This document shows, one piece after another, positions 1 to 10,640 of a stretch of 64,000 nt of DNA; within the stretch, counting starts at the first letter, position 1; every line of letters begins with the position of its first letter. The stretch is from Saururus chinensis. Its lineage: Eukaryota > Streptophyta > Magnoliopsida > Piperales > Saururaceae. The stretch spans positions 1,087,001-1,151,000 of the forward strand of contig CP141149.1 in the NCBI GenBank assembly GCA_035235625.1, read 5' to 3'. The position numbers were made by a program, and so were the translations under genes. The notes under the pieces were generated by a model. The model was not told the DNA's origin. It saw only the letters and a program-made list of their open reading frames with translations, and searched no databases.

Positions 1-764
1 TAGTAGCAGTGCAGGCTCTCACTGCAGACATGGCCAGCATAAAAGCTCAGCAAGCAGCCCTCCTGACAGTGCTCGTAGCACCTATCCAGGGTGGTCCATC
101 ATGGTCTCCCGAACAACTACAGCGTGCAAACCCAACTTCCCATCCAGGCTAGGGGTATGATGGCATCCGGCCTTGCACCGGTGGAGGCAGCAATGGCCCA
201 GCCATAGGGCCTCATGCCGGGGTGGATCAATGGTGTGGGAAGCGGCATGCAGGTGATTTCACTGAGCACTCTCTGGGCAGGGGAAATCTTTATGATTCCA
301 CACGCGCAAGCCCGAACTTCCGCTAGTTCACTAGTTCCCCTTCACCAATTCTGAAAACAGAGAAGAAACAGGCACGGGAAGCATTCGACTCCTCCAGCCC
401 GACGACCACCAATCCACGCTACCTGCCACCGCTGGTCCCGGTGCCGGTCATCCTGGCTGGACTTCTGTCCCTGCCAGTTGCCAGAGCCCCAGCCGTCAGC
501 CCCCTGGTCGCCATCATCGGAACAACCCGATCAGCACCCTGTTTCTCTGTCGACAACATGGGACCAGTGGCCAAACACTCAATGTCTGGGTCTTTCCAAC
601 AATCGCTCCCTCGACTGACCTCCGGCCTCCACCACCATCCTCCACTGCCGTCGTCTCCATCCTCTTTGCCATTCCATTCCATTGTCTCGCCAGCCTCCCA
701 CTGTGCTTTGCCTCCAGCTGCTCCGTCGGCATTGCCTCCCATAGAATAGCCGCGATCATTAGCT

Positions 765-1340
765 ATGGAGAATCTTTTCCTTCACCAGCCGGCGGAAAAT
801 ATTTTGCTTCAGAGATCTTCCGCCAATTTGGAGAATTTTTTCCAAGCTGGAGGTGAAGCTTCCCTGCTTACACAGGATTTTTGGGACCAGTTTTCCCAGA
901 ACAGTATAGAAGATGTGCGGCATCCCTGGATTTATGACTATGATAAACTCAATCGATGGGGGCTAGTGTGGAAGGATTTTTATTCCCAGTGGAATGTACG
1001 GGGGATTCGCCACTCTGGTCCGAGCAAGGGAGGTGGTCTTTCCCCACTCTGGGTCACCATGACTTCCGCCATGGGACAGCTGATAGCCACCACCCAGCGC
1101 AGTCTACCGCCACTGGCCCAGGCTTTAGTCATCTGGCCTGGACTTCTGCCTCCACATTCTGTCAAAGATTTTAATGCATTCCCAGCCTCAGTCCACTGCT
1201 TCCGCTTCGCATGCTACTGGGTTGTCTTTAGCCAACTATGTCTGATGGAAATGGAAGCCTTCCAGCCACCCAACAATTGTCCATTGTTCCGCAACAAATC
1301 CTTCCCTCATGCCTACTGGATAAACCACAAGTTATTCTAA
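765..1340 (+). other. Unrecognised 191-codon open frame inside the LTR element
   Basis: An ATG-initiated frame runs from 765 to a stop at 1338-1340. Its first 80 residues look protein-like (MENLFLHQPAENILLQRSS, then acidic and aromatic residues with ENFFQAGG and DFWDQFSQN), while the later part is Pro/Leu-rich and looks less like a real protein. I do not recognise a family. It sits in the internal region of the LTR element upstream of the C2 NT-type fragment and could be gag-derived, a second captured fragment, or chance. No promoter or splice structure supports it as a gene. Confidence 0.2.
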
Positions 1341-1557
1341 CTCTACCAGGAATTCTGTCTGGGCCAATTCAATGTCAACCATGGGGGGTGTTCTCGTCGA
1401 TCACCATCTATTCGACGAATTGCTCTAGAGTTTCTAGGCCACCACCTATTATGATATTAATTTTGCTCGTCAACAGCTGAGCTCCTCTGATGAATCTTTT
1501 GGTTTAGGGTGACAGAAGTACGATGAAGAAGCACCAGGTAATCAGTATCTAAATTTG

Positions 1558-1890
1558 GTCAATAATAATTTTGCTATTAGAAATTGGGAGCAGAAGGAGG
1601 GCATTAGCCGAGATGGGCACATGCAGCTCTCCACTGAAATCATTTTTGCTTCCATCGATCAAAGGAGTGAGCGGGCTGCAGGTGAAAGTGCCTGCTCAGC
1701 CCTTGTTGTTGTTATAGCCGACTGGTTTCAGACTAACAGAGACAAGCTACCAATCCAATCCCAATTTGATAGCATCATTAGAGAAGGCTTTCCGGAATGG
1801 TGAAACCTCTATGGGAATGAAGTCTATTGGGAGAGAATTCTTGATACGCATTTTGCTTTTGAAACTGTCTTGCTGGCCAAAATCTACACT
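1558..1890 (+). pseudogene. Captured fragment of a plant C2 NT-type (EEIG1/EHBP1-like) protein gene
   Basis: The frame from 1558 reads a conserved block containing ASIDQRSERAAGESAC, then VVVIADWF, then IQSQFDSIIREG. After an in-frame TGA at 1801-1803 it continues with NEVYWER, HFAFETVLLAKI. I recognise this order from the plant proteins annotated as C2 NT-type/EEIG1-EHBP1 N-terminal domain proteins, where a similar FASIDQRSERAAGESACTALV block is followed by SQFD-LIREG-EWRNL-ENE and a TVLQAKI block. The stop replaces the expected Arg after EW, consistent with CGA to TGA. There is no methionine at the start of this frame. The fragment lies between an unidentified 5' stretch and the PPT/LTR of a retroelement, so gene capture by the element is the simplest reading. 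The family name is from memory of conserved motifs. Confidence 0.68.
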
Positions 1891-1975
1891 GACCATTACA
1901 CCATCACTAGTGTTCTTAGTGGGTCGGCATTGACTTGTTGAAAATGAAAATCAGTGCTACCATTTTCACTGTGTT

Positions 1976-2908
1976 GTGCTAAAATCCCGGAAGAAATATG
2001 GGCAAGAACGGACAGGAATGGCTCGAGGTGGGAAGATTGATCCAGGCATTAGCAGGGATGATGAGAAATTAGTGCCAATTGTTCTTGCTGAGATTAATAA
2101 GTGGGAGATGGGGCGCCTCTCTCTTCCAAGTACTACAGATACAGCTGCAAGGGATATGTTGAACCGTCAAATGGCGGATTTTCCTCTTTTAAAAGCCAGG
2201 CAAGCACAATTGACTGAGCAGTGCGGACATGAGCAATTAGTGATGTACCGCATGCAATCCATAAAGGCAGAGCTTGACTGGCGACAGCTAGAAGTTGCTG
2301 AAACATAATTAGATGGATTTAAGAGTTCTGGCAGATACTTACTATGGGAAGAGGTTACTGGTGATGCTGTTTTCAAGTTGGTGAAGGCACAGGCTTCTGA
2401 TGCTAAATTACTTGCATCTGTTGAGGTGATTATGGGGCCTGCTTGGACCGATGAAGCTGGGAAGGACTTAGAGGTAATCGGGATCACAATCCTGGGTAAA
2501 ATGGTGTTTGGAATGCTGAGGGCAAGCGGCGGAAATCCTTGTTTCCTGGCAGTTCATGAAGAGGAAGGTGCTGAAGGAACTTTATCCATGGATAATGGCA
2601 GCCCATACAAGCCAATGATTCAGGATTGTACAGCGCTTCTTCAGCATATTGTGGCTTGTGACGAGGCAGATTTTGATGTGGTGTATCGAATTCCCAAGAG
2701 CTATGAGGCTTCTGGCTATTCCCTCACAACGAATGTTTCTATCGGACTAGTCCTCGGGTTGTGTCTGAATATTTCACTAACAAGAATTGCAGGATGTTGT
2801 CGGTGCATGCAGAACTGGAGTTGTTGTTCATGCCATCATTTGGACTCGCCTTGTGATTTCTCGTATTTGCTTGTGCCTCAGCCGTATTCGCTGTTCAGGA
2901 CTAGCTGA
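1976..2908 (+). other. Unrecognised degenerate coding-like stretch
   Basis: Two open stretches follow the C2 NT-type fragment: 1976-2308 (Lys/Glu/Gln-rich, with QLTEQCGHEQLVMYRMQS) and 2378-2908 (with KAQASDAKLLASVEVIMG). Both open on non-ATG codons and they are separated by a stop and a frame change, so neither is a complete gene. A helical, charged composition suggests former coding sequence. I considered a LINE RNase H or a second captured gene and could not support either. They end just upstream of the polypurine tract of the LTR element. Confidence 0.25.
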
Positions 2909-2970
2909 TCAAAGAGGAGTTGTGGTGGGCCTACGGGTGGGAGTTTAAGGTCACCTTGCGAACGAGGTGA

Positions 2971-2988
2971 TGCGGAAGCAGGGTGGAA
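2971..2988 (+). promoter_or_regulatory. Polypurine tract of the LTR element
   Basis: The run TGCGGAAGCAGGGTGGAA lies immediately 5' of the TG that begins the LTR, the position expected for the plus-strand primer of an LTR retrotransposon. It sets the element's orientation as left to right. Confidence 0.6.
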
Positions 2989-3352
2989 TGTTGTGCACGT
3001 TCTAGGGCTCTGTTGTGCACGTTCTAAGGCTGCCATTAGAGCCACATGCTAGGGTAATTAGTGCTTTAATTAGAATTATGAAATAAGGGTATTTAAGTAA
3101 TTTAGTTAATTAGGTAATTAGTTATTTATTTTAATTATGCTAATGGGCCTAGGGTACTTGTTAGTGAGCCCATTAGTTAGCCTATTTAAATGTAAGGGCT
3201 ACGCCCTAAGTTGGGTAGTGAATGATTAATTCTCTGATTTTCTTCCCTTTCTTCTGTGTTTCTCCCCTTTCTGTCTGATGACCATGTCATCCACTCTCCC
3301 CTTTCCCGGTCTCCCTGCACCACTCTATGCTTGTGGACAATCGTCCACAACA
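2989..3352 (+). repeat. 3' LTR, 364 bp
   Basis: The segment begins TGTTGTG and ends CACAACA, a perfect 7-bp terminal inverted repeat with the canonical TG...CA ends. It holds a TATA-like CTATTTAAATG at about 3180 followed by a T/C-rich leader, as expected for an LTR promoter. A 16-bp direct repeat (TGTTGTGCACGTTCTA) occurs at 2989 and about 3012. The base after CA joins the satellite at a TAATT that matches the satellite consensus AATAATTAAATA, so insertion was into a satellite monomer. The left duplication lies outside the window. Confidence 0.75.
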
Positions 3353-6300
3353 TAATTAAATACAAATTCGTGATGAGCTTTAGTGCTTTGTTCAAAATCG
3401 AGTTAAGAGAATAAGATTAAATAAGTTAATAAAGAACCGTAAAATTGTCTAATTAGTTTGTCAATTTGGTTCATTATTACGAATGCAACAAATAAATAAG
3501 ATATCTATTTAAACTTAAAACGGTATAACGATTTTAGCACATTCTTTTATTATTACGAATGTAAAAAATGAATGATGTCTCTTTATACTTTAAACGATAT
3601 AATGATTGTACATATTCTTAACTTACGTCGGTTTTAATCGATCAAAGGGATATAACTTGACCAAAAGGTGTCTAATTGGTTCATTGTTTAGTATGTTTAA
3701 TTCATTCTTTTCAACTAAGAAAATAAATATGTATTTATATAAAATAATTAAATATATTTTCGTGACGAGCTTTAGTCCTTTGTTCCAAATCTAGTTAAGC
3801 GAATAAAATCAGATATGTTAAGCAGAATCGTAAAATTGTGGATTCACTTTATTAATTTGATATTTTACTATGAACATAACTTACTTTGGTTTCATTGATC
3901 AAAAATATATAACTTGACCGAAAGAGGTCCGATTAGTTAATTGTTTAGTACATTTTATTCATTCTTTTAAACTTAGTAAATGAGTACGTATTTATTTAAA
4001 ATAATTAAATATAAATTCTTGAAGAGTTTTAGTGCATTACTCAAAATCGAGTTATGCAAATAAGATTAATAAGTCAATGAAGAACCGTAAAATTGTGTAA
4101 TCACTTTGTCAATTTCATTCATTATTACAAACGTAACAAATGAATAAGAGATCTCTTTAAATGTTAGATTTTAGCACATTCTTTCGTTATTATGAATGTA
4201 AAAAATAATTGGGAGGTCTCTTTATATTTTAAATGATATAATGATTTGCACACATTCTTAACTTACTTCATTTTTAATCGATCACAGGGATATAATAATT
4301 AAATATATATTTATTTAATTTATTTTTTTAACTTAGTAAATGAGTACATATTTATTTAAAATAATTAAATATACATTCATGACAAGCTTTACTCCTTTGT
4401 TTTAAATCTAGTTAAGCGAATAAAATTAGATAAGTTAAGGCCAAACCGTAAAATTATAGATCAACTTTGTCAATTTGATTAATTATTACGAACATAACAA
4501 ATAAATAAAATGTCTCTTTAAACTTTTAAACTATATAATGATTTGTACACATTTTTAACTTACTTTAGTTTTAATTGATTAAAAGGATATAATAATTAAA
4601 TATATATTCGTGATGAGCTTTAGAATTTTTTTAAAAATCTAGCTAAGCAAATGAATTAATATAAGGAAGAACGGTCAAATTATGCAATAACTATATAATG
4701 ATTTGTACATAGTTTTAACTTATTTCGGTTTATATCAATCAAAATGATATAACTTGACCAAAAAGGGTCCGAGTGGTCGTCGTTTAGTACATTTAATCCA
4801 TTCTTTCGAATTTAGTAAATAAGTACGTAGTTATTTAAAATAATTAAATATAAATTTGTGACAAACTTTAGTGCTTTATTCTAAATCTAGTTAAGCGGAT
4901 GAAATTATATAAATTAAAGAAGAACTGTAAAATTCTAGAATTGTTTTATCAATTTGTTTCGTTATTATGAATGTAACAAATGAATGGAAGGTCTATTTAA
5001 ACTATAAACGATATTATGATTTGTGCGCACATTCTTAACTTACTTTAGTTTTAATCGATCAAAAAGATATAACTTGACCAAAAAGGGTCGAATTAGTTCG
5101 TCATTTAGTACATTTAATTTATTCTATCAAAATTAGCAAATGAATAGGTAGTTGTTTAAAATAATTAAATATACATTCCTGATGAGCCTTGTTGAATTGT
5201 TCTAAATCTAGTTAAGTGAATAAAATCATACAAGTTAAAGAAGAACTGTAAAATTTTAGAATCGCTTTGTCAATTTTATTTGTTATTACGAACATAAACA
5301 ATAAATATAGCTTATCTTTAAACTTTAAATGATATAATGATTTGTCCACATTCTTAACTTACTTTGACTTTAATCGATTAAAAAAATATAACTTGACCAA
5401 AATTGGTCTGATTGGTTCATCATTTAGTACATTCAATTCATTCTTTTTTAACTTAGCAAATAAGCATATTTTTATTTAAAATAATTAAATATATATTTAT
5501 GACAAGCTTTAGTGTTTTATTTTAAATATAATTAAGCGAATAAAATCATATAAATTAAAGAAGAACGGTAAATTTGTGAAATTGCTTTATCAATTTGATT
5601 CTTTATTATGAACGTAACAAATTAATGAGAGGTCTCTTTAAACTATAAACGATATTATGATTTGTGTACATTCTTATCTTACTTCGGTTTTAATTAATCA
5701 AAAGGAGATAATTTGACCAAAAATGTGATTGGTTCGTCATTTAATACATTTGATTTATTATTTCGAGCTTAGCAAAAAAAGTACGTTGTTATTTAAAACA
5801 ATTAAATATGCATTTATGGCAAGGTTTAGTGATTTGTTCTAAATCTAGTTAAGCAAATTAAATAATATGAATTAAGGAAGAATAATTAAATTGTGGAATC
5901 GCTTTGTTAATTTGGTTCATTATTATTAATATAATAAATAAATGAGAGGTCTCTTTAAACTATAAACGATATCATGATTTGTGCACATTCTTTACTTACT
6001 TCGGTATTAATCGATTAAAATGATATAACTTAACCAAAAGTGATCTGATTGGTTCATCGTTTAGTATATTTATTTTATTCTTTTAAACTTAGCAAATGAG
6101 TATGTAGCTATTTAAAATAATTAAATATATATTTTTGACAAGTTTTGGTGTTTTGTCCTAAATTTAGTTAAGCGAATGAAATCATATAAGTTAAGGAAGA
6201 ACGATAAATTTTTAGAATTACCTATCAATTTAATTCGTTATTATAAACGTAACAAATAAATAGTAGGTCACTTTAAACTTTAAACGATATAATAAATTGT

Positions 6301-6862
6301 CCACATTCTTAACTTACTTTGGTTTTAATCGATTCAAATGATATAACTTGACCAAAAGTCTAATTTATTCGTTATTTAGTGCATTTAATTTATTCTTTTG
6401 AACTTAGCAAATGAGTACGTTTTAATTTAAAACAAATATACATTCATGATAAGTTTTGGTGCTTTATTTTAAATCTAGTAATGTGAATGAATTAATAATA
6501 TAAGAAAAAATAATCAAATTGAGAAATTACTTTGTTAATTTGATTCATTATGACGAACATAATGAATGAATAAGTCTCTTTAAACGTTAAACGATATAAT
6601 ATTTTTTGTGCATTCTTAACTTATTTCGGTTTAATCGATTAAAAGGATATAACTTAACCAAAAAGGGTCTGATTGGTTTATCTTTTGATATGTTTAATCC
6701 ATTCTTTCGAATTTAGGAAATGAGTACATAGTTATTTAAAATAATTAAGTATATATTCGTGACGAGCTTTAGTACTTTGTTCTAAATCTAGTTAAGCAAA
6801 TAAAATTATATAAATTAAGGAAGAACGGTAAAATTATGGAATTGCATTGTCAATTTAATTTG
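3353..6862 (+). repeat. Satellite array, about 11 monomers, F orientation
   Basis: This is the clearest array of the window's satellite. The landmark GACGAGCTTTAGTGCTTTG recurs at about 4859, 5178, 5499, 5817, 6135, 6447 and 6757, giving spacings of 319, 321, 318, 318, 312 and 310 bp. Other landmarks in each unit are ATATAACTTGACCAAAA, TTATTTAAAATAATTAAATA, GAAGAACGGTAAAATTG, AACGTAACAAATGAATG and AGGTCTCTTTAAAC. Units 3353-4650 are less regular, with short deletions and one extra half unit. Monomers are diverged, with many transitions, so the array is not recently homogenised. No gene is present. I name this orientation F; 3353-6130 is paralogous to the right end of the window. Confidence 0.92.
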
Positions 6863-6865
6863 CTA

Positions 6866-7002
6866 AACAAAATTTGCATCTAGAATGTTATCATAGTTAA
6901 ATCAGCTTCTCATTAAATCCATTCTCTTCTCAAAAGTTTTAAGAAAAAGTGGGCAGGGAAGCTAATCTGAAAATAAGAAAACTTAAACTTCACTTCCATG
7001 TC
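6866..7002. repeat. 137-bp direct repeat, copy 1 (partner 10501-10640)
   Basis: Both copies contain CATCTAGAATGTTATCAT, then AAATCAGCTTC, then AAGAAAAAGTGGGCAGGGAA, in the same order and orientation, with about 10 percent mismatches. The pair lies in presumed intron DNA of the ALY-like pseudogene and marks a duplication or rearrangement of that locus. Confidence 0.8.
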
Positions 7003-7258
7003 ACTAAAACAAAGGATGCTCATGCCAATTGAAGTCAAGAATGCTAAGAGGTAACAAACCATATAGAACTAACCTAAGCAATAAACTGAAAAAATGTAGA
7101 GACCTCCTATTTCTTCAGTACCACTATAAGCTTCCCTTACATCATCAAAATGATTATTATTTTCATAGTTCATAATCAGTTAAGTTTAAGTTTATTGATT
7201 CTTAAACAGTTAAGTTTAAGGGTATTTTATAAACAGAATTGACCGTATCTACCTTCCT

Positions 7259-7501
7259 TCAACCATTCTGAATGAAGGATGTTCTTTTTCTTGGAGCGGA
7301 AAAAACTTGGGGAGATCCACCTTTTTGTAAAGCTTCTGCTAATGCTAAGGCAGCCCGAGCAGCATCAAAGTCATCATAATCAAATTCTGACTTCGAATTA
7401 CTCTTGCTAATTCGTGCACTTCCGTCATTACCATGAGTATGAAATAGGGAACCGTGGGGTTCATTTTCCAATTGCACGAGGCCGTCTATTTGCAATAACA
7501 A
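7259..7501 (-). pseudogene. ALY/LIN9-like fragment: N-terminal-half motif exon
   Basis: An 80-codon open frame on the minus strand contains DYDDFDAARAALALAEALQ followed by KGGSPQVFSAP (about residues 41-70). In plant ALWAYS EARLY proteins, the LIN9/Mip130 homologues of the MuvB-type complex, a similar acidic run plus AALAL-EA-Q-GGSPQ-S-TP block lies between the N-terminal SANT domain and the DIRP domain. Here it has no stop, but in transcription order it lies after the DIRP exon at 8466-8654, the reverse of the gene order. The locus is therefore rearranged or holds parts of two copies. The frame ends at a stop next to AATGGTTGAAGGAAGGTAG, which could hide a splice donor. Family identification is by motif recognition. 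Confidence 0.7.
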
Positions 7502-8465
7502 GCCATTTCACATTGCCCATATAAATCTAAATAGAAGAACAAGATTAATGTTGTGCCATGACAAATAAAACAAAGCCCAAAGCTATATAGAAAAAACATT
7601 TACACCTTGAGAGAGTACCGAGTGAAACATACACTGGAAATAAATGTTTATAACAACCACATGTCCCAATTTGAAATATAAATGTACAAAGATACCTCTA
7701 AGCATAAAAGAATGATTTCTTTGCAAAACAATATCAGCAACTCTACAATAACAACTACCAAATTACTACCTGCCGACATTACAAATACCTAATGCTTTTT
7801 AACAAGTGTCACAATTAACTACACTATTTGGGATGACTTTTTATAAGCATTACAAATAATTACACCACTAGCAACACTTAATAAAAAAGAGTTGCAAATA
7901 GTATAATTATATGCAACTATTGTGAAAGGGCAAAGCAAATAGTTAGGGGTTTAAAAAAATATTTGAACCTACACTAGTTGCAGCACTTTTTCCTATGCAT
8001 CGCAAGAACCTAAACTATTTGGAACCCAAAAAATCCATCACTATATTAATGTCTCGAGACTAAAATGCCTACTTCAATACTTGTACAACACTAACCTTTG
8101 TATAGAAGCAAATTAGGTAAAGGCAGTAAGCAAAAGATTATATATTTCATGATTACATTTTGTGACATCACAAAAAGAAAACTAAACAAAAAGTTAATTT
8201 CCCATCCGATAAATAGGTGAATAAATTCAAAATACTTCTTCAAAATTTGGTAATTTCTATTTGGTGGACTCATTCTAGGTTACGGATGCTAAAACATTTA
8301 ATTACTTGACCTTTAAGTTGCCATGAATGCAAGCACAATGCTACTTAAACATTGAATGTCCTGAAATACTGTTTTATGACTTTCTTCTACTCATCTAAAA
8401 GATAGCATATCATACAAGTAACATAGAGTTAGAATGTTAAACATTTAAGCTCAGAAGAACCATAC

Positions 8466-8654
8466 CATGACCAGCTCAACTCCTAACTTTGGCTTATCAA
8501 ACTGAATCCTGCACTTGTTGCGGTCAACAATCAATACATTGCCATCATGGAGTTCTCTTGTCTTGGGATGCTAAGCAATAACTCACTGTCCAACTGACAA
8601 TGGACAATCAAGATTTGTAGGAAGCCCCTCCCGAACCCCAGCACGTAATTCAGT
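8466..8654 (-). pseudogene. ALY/LIN9-like DIRP-domain exon with two stops
   Basis: The minus strand reads ELRAGVREGLPTNLDCPLSV, then [20 protein letters not shown], then [15 protein letters not shown]. This is the DIRP domain of LIN9/ALWAYS EARLY proteins, chromatin-associated regulators in DREAM/MuvB-type complexes. An acceptor-like ...TTAG lies just upstream of 8654 and a donor GTATGG follows the Met codon at 8466. Two in-frame stops break it: TGA at plus 8583-8585, at the position of Arg in VGQRVIA, and TAG at plus 8571-8573 before HPKTRE. The first is a simple CGA to TGA change. The exon cannot be translated, so the locus is a pseudogene unless the assembly is wrong at both sites. Confidence 0.85.
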
Positions 8655-9092
8655 CTAAGTTGCTCTAGCATATAAGAGGCATATGCCTACACATATAAAA
8701 TATTATCATAAACTGATAAAGGACCAAAATTAACATTTACAAACACAAGTAATATAAATAAAGTCCAAAATCCACTACTACTAATGACATGATAAGCAGA
8801 TTTTAGAACAAAGTATTCAAAGTTAATAACAATGAGCAACTAAATGAAGGAAATGTTAAAACGGAAATCTATACACCATAATTTTGTATTCTAACAAAAA
8901 ATGAACCCACTTCTACCGCAAACCCAATTTTAAATAATGCATTCCCTAATGCTAGAAAAATTTCAAAGCTCCTACAATATTAGCAAGGAAACCTAACTAC
9001 AAAATTAAAGGTACAACACTAGAAACAAAAGACAAGTATAATCACCGTGAGATCATGAGGAGGAGGGGCTGGGAGAATGTTGCTAGCAAGAA

Positions 9093-9290
9093 TCTTTTTT
9101 TCCATTTTTTCCTTTCTCTTTTTTCTTTCCTTTTTTCTTTCCTTTTTTCTTTTTTTCCTTTTTTCCTTTTTTTCTTATTTTTTCCTTTTTTTTCTTTTTT
9201 TCTTTTCTCATATAAGCCATACGATGGAAATTTTGTACTTTTTCCTCCTTTCTATTTTTGCTTTTTTTGACTTGTTTTTTTTCCCTCATA
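9093..9290. repeat. Homopyrimidine tract
   Basis: Almost 200 bases of T and C only (T-runs separated by CC) on the plus strand, in an intron of the ALY-like pseudogene. The apparent Phe/Leu-rich and Lys-rich open frames here are produced by the tract. Long mirror-like polypyrimidine tracts can form triplex DNA and often arise by slippage. Confidence 0.9.
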
Positions 9291-9365
9291 GTAACTGATT
9301 GATCTTGCTTTATGCGCCATATGTTCAAGCACCTGTAGACATAAAAAACAGCAATTTAAATGAAA

Positions 9366-9384
9366 TATATATATATATATATCA
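9366..9384. repeat. AT dinucleotide microsatellite
   Basis: A short run of alternating AT within intron-like DNA of the ALY-like locus. Confidence 0.85.
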
Positions 9385-9474
9385 TTAATTAGCACAACAA
9401 ATTTAGTAATGGCATTTGGTCCAAATAGTTCCTATTGTACTAAATATAGAAAAGATATAATTGTTTGAACTTAC

Positions 9475-9674
9475 CTTTTTATAAAAGTCCCAACATGTCA
9501 AATTCGTGTAATCAAATATTGGGCATATCTTCTGAATTAAAAGAGCCCAAAGAACAAAAGTAACTGAGCACAAACAATCTGTAATTGGTCTTAAAGAGAA
9601 TGTCTTTGTCTTCCACATACTTCTAACTTCAGATCTAACTTCAGAGGCTCACAATCAATCTCTGTTTTAGAAAT
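9475..9674 (-). pseudogene. ALY/LIN9-like exon, probable
   Basis: An acceptor (TTGTTGCAG) precedes an exon that opens ISKTEIDCEPL. Joined to the previous exon's GAK in the same phase it gives GAKISKTEIDCEPL, matching the SKISKAEID stretch I know from plant ALY proteins. The frame then meets a stop after GRQRHSL, and the remaining sequence to a donor AAAAAG/GTAAGT at 9474-9475 is not recognisable. The 5' end is well supported by splice phase and motif; the 3' half is uncertain. Confidence 0.55.
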
Positions 9675-9785
9675 CTGCAACAAGTAAAAATAATAAATAA
9701 CAAATTGTAATAAAGTAAATATATCTGAAAACATAAGCATTACTAACAAAATAATTGTCATAAAGATATCATCAACAGATCTTAC

Positions 9786-10056
9786 TTTTGCACCTAAAAA
9801 CTTCCTTTTCCGTTTCCAGGACTTATTGTACAATAATGCACCCTGCTGCTTTGGTTCTGAAACAGAATTAACATCAAGAATCGATGCTTCTGATTTTGCA
9901 TTTTTAGGAGCAATGTTCTCCCTTCCTGCATGGAGTTTATCTTTCTTTCCAACGTTCTTTATCTTGCCTCTTTTGAAATGGGTAGAAAGAACTTCAAGAG
10001 CATAGGGGCATCAATATCCATATTTTCCCACTCTTCCTTGACCTGCACAGATGATT
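9786..10056 (-). pseudogene. ALY/LIN9-like middle exon with a frameshift
   Basis: Bounded by acceptor CTTTCTCAG and donor GTAAG, the exon reads ESSVQVKEEWENMDIDAPM, then after a frame change EVLSTHFKRGKIKNVGKKD, and ends QQGALLYNKSWKRKRKFLGA. Plant ALY proteins have the same TESSVQ-KEE opening and basic KRKRK ending in the linker upstream of the DIRP domain. The frameshift falls near plus 9995. It lies upstream of the DIRP exon in transcription order, as expected for the gene. Confidence 0.75.
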
Positions 10057-10500
10057 CTGAGAAAGAAAAACAAAACTACAGCTTTCAGTTATTGAAACTT
10101 AAAAAATAGAGACAACAATATCGGGAAAGAAGAAAGCAATAAGAAACTATATTCTCCTCTAAAAAGATACAATCAGTTGGATGATGACAATTAAAAAAAG
10201 ACATGTCTACTCTCTTTATCCTTTTTCATTTCATCTTTTTCATTTCATCCAACTATAACCAAACCACAAAGTACAAACAATGTACTCACCATATTTAGCA
10301 GTGGAAGTTGGTGCTAAAATATTTACAGATACATTAGCCAAAAGTTTGCAATGCATCCAAAGCAGTACTTTCATATGAAAAAAAGTCCAAGTCAAACTAG
10401 CTTTAAAAAACAGGTGAACTAATACAAAGATAAGTACAAATATACACATTTATAAGATGAAATCTTGCAGAAGCTGCTATATAGTTAAACAGAACAGCAG

Positions 10501-10640
10501 AACAAAATTTACATCTAGAATGTTATCATGGTTAAATCAGCTTCGCATCAAATCCCTTCTCTTCTAAAAAAATTTTAAGAAAAAGTGGGCAGGGAAGCTA
10601 ATGTGGAAATCAGAAAGCTTAAACTTTATTTCCAAGTCAA
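10501..10640. repeat. 137-bp direct repeat, copy 2 (partner 6866-7002)
   Basis: This is the second copy of the segment described at 6866. In transcription direction it precedes the exon at 10056-9786. Homology stops abruptly near 10640, marking a breakpoint. Confidence 0.8.

Larger units (their letters stand above)
1..2988 (+). mobile_element. Internal region of an LTR retrotransposon, 5' end outside the window
   Basis: This stretch lies directly upstream of a 364-bp LTR (2989-3352) and ends in a purine-rich tract, so I read it as the 3' part of an LTR element's internal region. It is GC-richer than the satellite that follows. I could not find reverse transcriptase, integrase, RNase H or protease motifs in any frame, so the element is probably non-autonomous or has had its coding region replaced. 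Positions 1-120 read as a charged, Ala/Gln-rich gag-like N-terminus (ADMASIKAQQAALLTVLV), but this is weak. The clearest content is a captured plant gene fragment at about 1558-1890, listed separately. The assignment rests on the PPT-LTR junction; the class (copia or gypsy) is undecided. Confidence 0.65.

Noticed and set aside
441..759. Overlapping frames on both strands in GC-rich DNA
   Set aside because: Pro/Ser- and Gly/Trp-rich composition with no conserved motif; chance openness in GC-rich DNA.
2378..2908. LINE RNase H or reverse transcriptase remnant
   Set aside because: A few hydrophobic spacings looked similar, but no catalytic Asp/Glu pattern or YxDD box is visible.
9055..9328. Phe-rich frames on plus and Lys-rich frame on minus
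   Set aside because: They are the two strands of a homopyrimidine tract.
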